64,000 bases of DNA from Gimesia benthica. GTDB taxonomy: Bacteria; Planctomycetota; Planctomycetia; Planctomycetales; Planctomycetaceae. This document shows positions 57,178 to 64,000 of this stretch, piece by piece (the first letter of the stretch is position 1; the number at the start of each line of letters is the position of its first letter). A program made the translations under genes and the position numbers. The stretch is taken from the NCBI RefSeq assembly GCF_009720525.1, contig NZ_CP043930.1, forward strand, positions 1,240,001-1,304,000, in the 5' to 3' direction. Under the pieces are notes generated by a model, which searched no databases, was not told the DNA's origin, and saw only the letters and a list, made by a program, of their open reading frames with translations.

Positions 57178-58527
57178 ATGATGATGAAAACCAGTCGGCG
57201 ATCATTTCTCCGCGGAGCAGCAGGTGCGACACTGGCATTGCCCTGGCTGGAAAGTCTCGCACACTCTGAAGATCCTCCGAAACCGGCTCAACGCCTGGCG
57301 GTCTTCTATGTGCCCATTGGTGTGGTGCGTCGCGGTTTCTTTCCGGGCGAACAGAATGCGGCGATTCCCAAATTCACAAGCAGTCAGGAAGAGATTACCC
57401 GGGAAACCGGCCTGAAAGTGGGGCTGCGTACTCTGCAAGAACTGACGCCCACTCAGCAACCACTCGAAAAAGTAAAGCAGAAAATCACGCTCATCACTGG
57501 CATGGATCGCTTCTACAAGCATGGAAGCGATGTGCACGCCCAATGCGCCTCCTGTTTTTTAAGCAGCGCCACTGCCCATGCGGTCAAGTCGTCAGTGTAC
57601 CCCCTGGCGCGTACGCTCGATCATATCATTGCGGACTACGTCGGGGAGCAGACTCCCTTCCGCACCCTGGAGCTGAGTTGCAACAGCCATCGGGACAACA
57701 AAGAGTCAATCTATTTTGACAATATCTCCTGGTATGGCACGGGACATGTCGCGCCTTCGATGCGCGATCCACGGAAAGTCTACCGCCGCTTGTTCGGCAC
57801 ACAGGAGAATCAGGCGTTTCGCGACATCACGGGACTGGTTCTCGAAGATGCCCGTTCACTAAACAGAAGACTCGGCCGGGCAGACCGTGAGAAATTTGAG
57901 GAGTACTTCGATGGCATCAGGACGATCGAAGAGCAGATGGACAAACTCGATCAGATCAAACATGAAATAGGCAAAGCTTCTGTCAAAGAACCAGATAACT
58001 CACAACTCCCCCGTGGCCAGTATATTCGTCTGATGGGAGACCTGATGGTGTCAGCACTACAGGTTGGTTTAACCAATGTGGCCACGCTGATGATTGGCCC
58101 CGAACGCTGGGATACCCCCATGCGCTACGAATCGCTGTTCGACAAACCGATGAGCCATCATCAGATGTCGCATAATCAAAACAAGTACATGAAAGAACTG
58201 CTGCAGGTAGATCGATTCCATATGGAACAGTTTGTTTATCTCGTTGAGAAGATGGACGCCATTCGCGAGGCGAATGGAACGTCATTGCTGGATAATACCA
58301 TCTTCACGTATGGCTCAGGTCTGGGAGACGGTGCGACACATCAATATACCGACCTGCCCATCGTCGTCGCCGGTTCGGGTGGAGGACAATTAAAAACCGG
58401 ACAGCACCTGCACTGCTCAGATGGCACGGCCCTGGCCAACCTCTGGCTCACCCACGCACAAGTCATGGGCCTCAAGCTCGACCGCTTCGCCGACAGCACC
58501 GGCCCCGTCCAGCAATTACTGACCTGA
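57178..58527 (+). CDS. DUF1552 family protein with Tat signal
   Basis: 449 residues. SRRSFLRGAAGATLALPWLE is a twin-arginine signal. The rest has DUF1552 features: RLAVFYVPIGVVRRGFFP, the segment SCNSHRDNKESIYFDNISW and YGSGLGDGATH close to the end. The DUF1592-DUF1552 pair is a recurring planctomycete module. No enzymatic activity has been proven. Confidence 0.93.
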   Translation: MMMKTSRRSFLRGAAGATLALPWLESLAHSEDPPKPAQRLAVFYVPIGVVRRGFFPGEQNAAIPKFTSSQEEITRETGLKVGLRTLQELTPTQQPLEKVKQKITLITGMDRFYKHGSDVHAQCASCFLSSATAHAVKSSVYPLARTLDHIIADYVGEQTPFRTLELSCNSHRDNKESIYFDNISWYGTGHVAPSMRDPRKVYRRLFGTQENQAFRDITGLVLEDARSLNRRLGRADREKFEEYFDGIRTIEEQMDKLDQIKHEIGKASVKEPDNSQLPRGQYIRLMGDLMVSALQVGLTNVATLMIGPERWDTPMRYESLFDKPMSHHQMSHNQNKYMKELLQVDRFHMEQFVYLVEKMDAIREANGTSLLDNTIFTYGSGLGDGATHQYTDLPIVVAGSGGGQLKTGQHLHCSDGTALANLWLTHAQVMGLKLDRFADSTGPVQQLLT

Positions 58528-58705
58528 TACACTCGCGGTTCTCTGTTCAACTCTTGATATACGAGACTGCATTCTAAACACAGTCAGAACGAGAGCAGTT
58601 CGGTATCGTCTTCCAGGGACGCAAAAAAGTTATCGGTCCCTTCAGACCAGTCTGCTAACTTTCGTTCGCCAGAATCCAGCACTGCTTCCATCAATCCGTC
58701 GTCTG
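58528..58705. other. Noncoding lead-in to the second 265-bp repeat
   Basis: Nothing recognised. Together with the repeat and the DNA up to 59235 it forms a gene-free stretch of about 710 bp. Confidence 0.3.
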
Positions 58706-58970
58706 TTGTAATTCTGCTTCGCGCGCGAGGCGGATGATGCGTGCACCGGAACCTGTCTCACTTGTGACTCAGATCCACCTGAATCGACGTCGATTTTTCC
58801 CGCTTTTCACCGGAACAGAATGAACCGGTTCCCGCTGTCTCGTACAATCTCAAATCATTTCGCAGCACATTCAGAGCATTTCACAGCAGACTCCCCCCCA
58901 CTTCACTGCACACTCGGAGCCAGTCAACACACCCGTTCCACTTGACGCCCCCACGCCGTTTCACAAAATG
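58706..58970 (+). repeat. 265-bp dispersed repeat, copy 2
   Basis: Aligned over its length with 39955-40219 in the same orientation. A matching tail follows at 59064-59120. It lies just upstream of the GC-rich antiporter gene. Confidence 0.85.
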
Positions 58971-59235
58971 CCAGATCGTCAGCCCCATCGATGCAGAATC
59001 AAAAATAATTGAAGGACAGACTCTGCTTCAGAACCGGCACCGTACTCAGGAAACTAGGCACGTATTTTACCAGAGCGCAACGCAGCCCCAGAGATGAAAA
59101 TTGTTAAGTAGAACCTGAACGGCTTTCCTGAGCCGGGAACAGATCAGCCTGGCCAACCGAAGCCTGTTGTTTTTTCTCTACCGCGAAACCACCAGACTCC
59201 TTTTCTTCCCGGCTCAAGTCCCTATAATATCGCTC

Positions 59236-60642
<1,407 letters not shown>

Positions 60643-61037
60643 CTATTGATAAAAACAAAGAGTCTTGACCCCTTATTCTGTCTGGAAAACACTCGCCGTT
60701 CAACGCGCTATTTGCAGCGAAACCGTACAGCGGGATGACTGCGACAAACGTCCAAGCAGCCCCGGAATAGATAGCAGAAATGAATAGCGTGCTTATCGAA
60801 AGTGGCGTATTATACAACCATTGCAGTTGCTGCTCAGGCATCACCTTTTCGAGGAGATCGTCATTCGATGATTCAGAGTTATTGTTCATCTTTCAAACTC
60901 GCTGAATGACTGGACGCGGAGCTGCCTGGCACGTCAAGAGAAATTTTTTAGGCCCGAAACGAAATTGAATCTCTATAATCACGAATATATAGTGATTGAA
61001 TTGTGACACTATAAGCTACTTCAAAGGACGCAGATTC

Positions 61038-61238
61038 TTGAAGAAGTATATCCCGATATTGTTATTGATGCCCTTTGTTTTTGGTCTTAAATTCACTCTG
61101 GAAAGCGTCTTTCCGAGACTGCAGAAAAAGTTCGGTGACCACAATACGGAATCAGGAGTAATCTCTCTGTTTTCTTTTGTGATTCTGACAATGATCTACT
61201 CTCGCTGGATGAGACGAAAAAGCAGAGATGACGGATGA
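61038..61238 (+). CDS. Small membrane protein
   Basis: 66 residues from TTG 61038, chosen because AAAGGA sits 9 nt upstream; the open frame begins at TTG 60996. It has two hydrophobic segments (YIPILLLMPFVFGLKFTL and ISLFSFVILTMIYS) separated by a charged loop and ends with RRKSRDDG. No family recognised. Confidence 0.5.
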   Translation: MKKYIPILLLMPFVFGLKFTLESVFPRLQKKFGDHNTESGVISLFSFVILTMIYSRWMRRKSRDDG

Positions 61239-61381
61239 ATTCCGCCTAACCGACTCAAGAACTTGATATACTGATCCGGAAAGTGGACCAATTGATGATG
61301 AATTCAAGAGAATGGATATATGATGGCGAAACGCACTCTTCATAATAATTAGTCATCTTTTCGCTTTTCAGAAAATAGTGT

Positions 61382-61978
61382 TCATCGTTCAATCTGGCAA
61401 TCGGGCACCGCTTCCCGAAAAGCCGCGATGCCTTTGTCCGTCACACCTGTTTTGCCGAGAAACAACATCTTCAAGCTCTTCAAACTCTGAAGTTGTTTGA
61501 GACCGGCGTCTGTTATCTGAGTGTCGCCAAGTCCAAGCCTTTCAAGCTCAGACAGTGAAACAAGGTGGATTAAACCGGCGTCCGTAACCGGAGTACTACC
61601 TAAAAGAAGCACTTTCAGATTCTTCAGCTTGCCAATTCCATCCAGATCTGAGTCTTTAATCGAAACTCCACTCAGGGACAGAATTTCCAGCTCGGGAATC
61701 TGTGTAACCAGGGTGATTGCTCCTTCATTCAGGTTCGATCCTTCGAAGATAACACTTTTGATTCCACCATTGGGATTAGGTACAACCACTGCCCCCATGC
61801 CTTCCAGCGCGGACTGCGTTGTCGTATCGGGTTCGTTTTTTTGGCTGGAAAACGACAAAGAATCTTCACCAGTCTCTGCCGCAGGGTTATTATCGGAGAT
61901 TGCCTCCGGGGAACCGTTTTGTTCCCCCTGACATCCGATCAACAGCATGGCCAAAAGAAAAGTAGAGATGCGTTTCAT
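61382..61978 (-). CDS. Leucine-rich-repeat lipoprotein
   Basis: 198 residues from ATG 61978, preceded by AGGGAG. The signal ends in a lipobox (LLAMLLIGC), so it is probably lipid-anchored. After an acidic linker it has short leucine-rich repeats of the cysteine-less planctomycete type (LEILSLSGVSIKDSDLDGIG, LKVLLLGSTPVTDAGL, LERLGLGDTQITDAGLKQL, LKMLFLGKTGVTDKGI). Probably a protein-binding surface protein. The target is unknown. Confidence 0.85.
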   Translation of the reverse strand: MKRISTFLLAMLLIGCQGEQNGSPEAISDNNPAAETGEDSLSFSSQKNEPDTTTQSALEGMGAVVVPNPNGGIKSVIFEGSNLNEGAITLVTQIPELEILSLSGVSIKDSDLDGIGKLKNLKVLLLGSTPVTDAGLIHLVSLSELERLGLGDTQITDAGLKQLQSLKSLKMLFLGKTGVTDKGIAAFREAVPDCQIER

Positions 61979-62144
61979 ATGTTTCAACTCCCTGATATTA
62001 CATTCTGAGTCCCAAAACAAATATTTTAGATCAACATCACGTTACAATCTTTTTCAAAAGTGAGTAGCCGGTTGAGCCTGTAAAAACGCCTGAGTGAGCC
62101 TCATACTTCAGTCCAGATCTTGATACCTTTAAGGGATGGGCACA

Positions 62145-64000
62145 TCACAGTTGTGAGTTTTGGGCTGGCAATGTGACAATAGTGATATTTCCTTCTACGT
62201 CACCTACATAAAGCTTTTTTCCATCCGTAGAGAGTTCGAGACTTGAAGGAGACGCCGACGTGATCTCGGCTGTAAAGAGCTTAATCCCGGTCTCGACGTC
62301 GAAAATGCTTACCAGACCATCCCTTCCAGCAACGATGATCCTGTCGTTGTCGGTTGAAAAACATAAGTCCTTGACGACAGTAGTCATCGGGATTTTGCCA
62401 CGCAGTCGACCGTTGTAGCCATCTCTGACCGAGATCAGATTATCCTCTTCGTTATCAGCATTTTGCGTCTGTTTATAATGCATTGATTTGCTGAGATCCT
62501 TTAAAAAGATGCTCATCGCTACCAGAGAACCATCTTGGCTGATGGCCACACAAGGAGTATACATGAGCACCCCCTGCTCGTTATGTGAGACAGACCAGAG
62601 AATATTCCGTGATTTGAGATCGTAGTATCGTGCCTTATACTGAAATTCTGGAAACGGGTTTTGTGTAATCTGGCTCTTCAATTGGGGCGTGAATGGTAAT
62701 TCAAGTGTCGTGAGATGACCATTTCGATCCTGTTGCCAGCTATGAATGATATCCACCCCGGAAATCGTTTTCTGCTCACCAGTGCCCCAGTTGGCGACAA
62801 CCAGATTTGATTCGATACCTTCTCCAGTGTATGAGAAATAGATGAAAGCAATCAGATCCGCATTTGTAAATCCCAGGCATTTGACATTTTTAAACGGACC
62901 GTACTCTTTTTGCTTCTGAGCCGTATCGCTATCGACAATCTGCAACAGTTCCCTGTCTTCAGTCTTAACAACGTACGCCAGGCTGTCACCGTCGCTGCTG
63001 ATCGAACTCGATTTCCTGGAAAGCCCTTTGAATTGATTTATCAATTGTCCATTCGTGGTATTCCAGACAAAATGTGTGCCAGACACATCCGAGGAGAGCA
63101 GCCGGCGCCCATCCCGGGAAAGCTGCAGCTCTGTTATTGTCTCTCCTTTTCGAAGACCGATAGCCGCCGGATGTCTCAAAATCTGTTGTTGTTCTTCCTG
63201 CAAGGACAGTTCGAAATAACGGTCCCCCGATTGCGTGATGATCGAACTCTGATCTGGAGAAAACTGGATCGCAGAAAATCCGGAATAAAATGTTGCCGGA
63301 TTCGAAGCCTTCCAATCAAAGACGCAGGCCCCCTGCTTAGATGTTGTGAAAGCCAGTTGCTCTCCATCTTGCGAGAAGAAAATAAAGTGATTCATGGTCG
63401 CGAGTTCGATTCCGTCCAACTCCCCCAATAGAATGTCGTTATCCGTACTCTTTATTTTGATGTTCTCTCTGCGCGCGGACGCAAATTTGGTTCCATCATT
63501 ACTAATCGCGATTCTGCTCCCATTACCACCTGAAAGGAATACTGATTCACCAGTTTTCAGATTGACGATTTCGACATTCGATTCATCAGTTGAATGAACC
63601 AGCCCGAGATAGTCACCATTCTGGCTTAGTGCAATTCTCTGCCCCCCCGTGCCTGGTGTGTAGTCATTTCGCTCGAAGAGTATTTCTCCACTCCGCACAT
63701 CCCAAACAACCAGCCCTTTGCCAGATTCTGGTATTCCACCAGCAATAGTTCCATCTGAGGTCATCAAAACATCTTTGTCGAAGCGCAGTCTCCCCAGAGT
63801 TCGATTGACCGGAGGGTTCGCACCTCTAGTCGGTGTATAAACAACAAGCCGGTTCCACGGCTTCTCATTTCTTACGATTGGAAGTGGAGGATGTTCTTTT
63901 ACGCTGATCAGCAGTTCGCCAGTCGGGAGCAACCTGGCTGCACGAAAAAAGGGCGTATTCTCTTTCCTGGTATCCACATCAGAGATACTCACTTCCGTTT
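62145..64000 (-). CDS. WD40-type repeat protein, N-terminus outside the window
   Basis: The frame is open at the right edge; at least 618 residues are visible. Repeated strands such as LVVWDVRSGEILFE, VEIVNLKTGESVFLSGG, GTHFVWNTTNGQLINQFKG and GLVSIFDVETGIKLFTAEI mark WD40/YVTN-like beta-propellers. In Planctomycetes such domains often follow a protein kinase or sigma-factor-like part; whether this one does cannot be seen. It ends at 62145, 167 bp before the leucine-rich lipoprotein gene on the same strand. Confidence 0.8.
   Translation of the reverse strand, partial: TEVSISDVDTRKENTPFFRAARLLPTGELLISVKEHPPLPIVRNEKPWNRLVVYTPTRGANPPVNRTLGRLRFDKDVLMTSDGTIAGGIPESGKGLVVWDVRSGEILFERNDYTPGTGGQRIALSQNGDYLGLVHSTDESNVEIVNLKTGESVFLSGGNGSRIAISNDGTKFASARRENIKIKSTDNDILLGELDGIELATMNHFIFFSQDGEQLAFTTSKQGACVFDWKASNPATFYSGFSAIQFSPDQSSIITQSGDRYFELSLQEEQQQILRHPAAIGLRKGETITELQLSRDGRRLLSSDVSGTHFVWNTTNGQLINQFKGLSRKSSSISSDGDSLAYVVKTEDRELLQIVDSDTAQKQKEYGPFKNVKCLGFTNADLIAFIYFSYTGEGIESNLVVANWGTGEQKTISGVDIIHSWQQDRNGHLTTLELPFTPQLKSQITQNPFPEFQYKARYYDLKSRNILWSVSHNEQGVLMYTPCVAISQDGSLVAMSIFLKDLSKSMHYKQTQNADNEEDNLISVRDGYNGRLRGKIPMTTVVKDLCFSTDNDRIIVAGRDGLVSIFDVETGIKLFTAEITSASPSSLELSTDGKKLYVGDVEGNITIVTLPAQNSQL

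Noticed and set aside
60655-60690. Sequence AGAGTCTTGACCCC beside the antiporter as a transposon end
   Set aside because: It resembles repeats often seen near REP-type transposases, but no second copy, inverted repeat or target duplication was found in the window.

Overview
The window looks like a chromosomal segment of a planctomycete, probably close to Gimesia or Planctomyces. The evidence is the gene content: DUF1559 with a prepilin-type N-terminus, the PSD1/DUF1549/DUF1553 plus DUF1501 pair, the DUF1592 plus DUF1552 pair, a giant haem-containing membrane-bound-dehydrogenase-type protein, sulfatase, ceramidase-like and sialidase-like secreted proteins, and many genes without a Shine-Dalgarno site. 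Base composition is moderate. The antiporter at 59.2-60.6 kb is clearly more GC-rich than its surroundings. No tRNA, rRNA, CRISPR array or intact insertion sequence was seen.

Layout. 0-4 kb: the end of a thioredoxin-like lipoprotein, a DUF1559 protein, an nhaR-type LysR regulator split by an 11-bp tandem duplication, and an unknown protein. 4.3-21 kb: a block of secreted degradative proteins (beta-propeller hydrolase-like protein, ceramidase-like hydrolase, two DUF1501 proteins, a PSD1 cytochrome with a shifted C-terminus, sialidase-like propeller, 1366-residue haem/HEAT dehydrogenase) with a LacI regulator translationally coupled to the dehydrogenase. 21.6-33.8 kb: a light-sensing and signalling island. 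It has haem oxygenase, single receiver, DUF1772 membrane protein, a decayed receiver copy, an unknown protein, a hybrid bacteriophytochrome, a second haem oxygenase and a 1433-residue multi-PAS hybrid kinase. The haem oxygenases would supply biliverdin and the phytochrome would sense red/far-red light. Its output is not encoded as a DNA-binding regulator here.

34.2-38.4 kb: a minus-strand redox group (renalase-like, YpdA-like, FMN alpha-hydroxy-acid oxidase, small zinc-ribbon protein). 38.7-43.7 kb: a decayed, repeat-rich stretch with a relic of a DUF3604-type protein, dispersed elements, and a DabA (DUF2309) homologue missing its whole zinc-binding core. 43.7-50.7 kb: cupin, sialidase-like protein, divergent hxlR-azoR pair and PEP carboxylase. 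50.9-52.9 kb: relics, including a P450 broken by a frameshift. 53.3-58.5 kb: sulfatase and a DUF1592/DUF1552 pair. 58.7-64 kb: repeat, GC-rich antiporter, fragments, a leucine-rich lipoprotein and the edge of a WD40-type protein.

The most interesting parts are the phytochrome island (two flanking haem oxygenases, and a Cys in place of the near-invariant GAF-domain His), the core-less DabA, and two families of short dispersed repeats, one of which ends in terminator-like hairpins.
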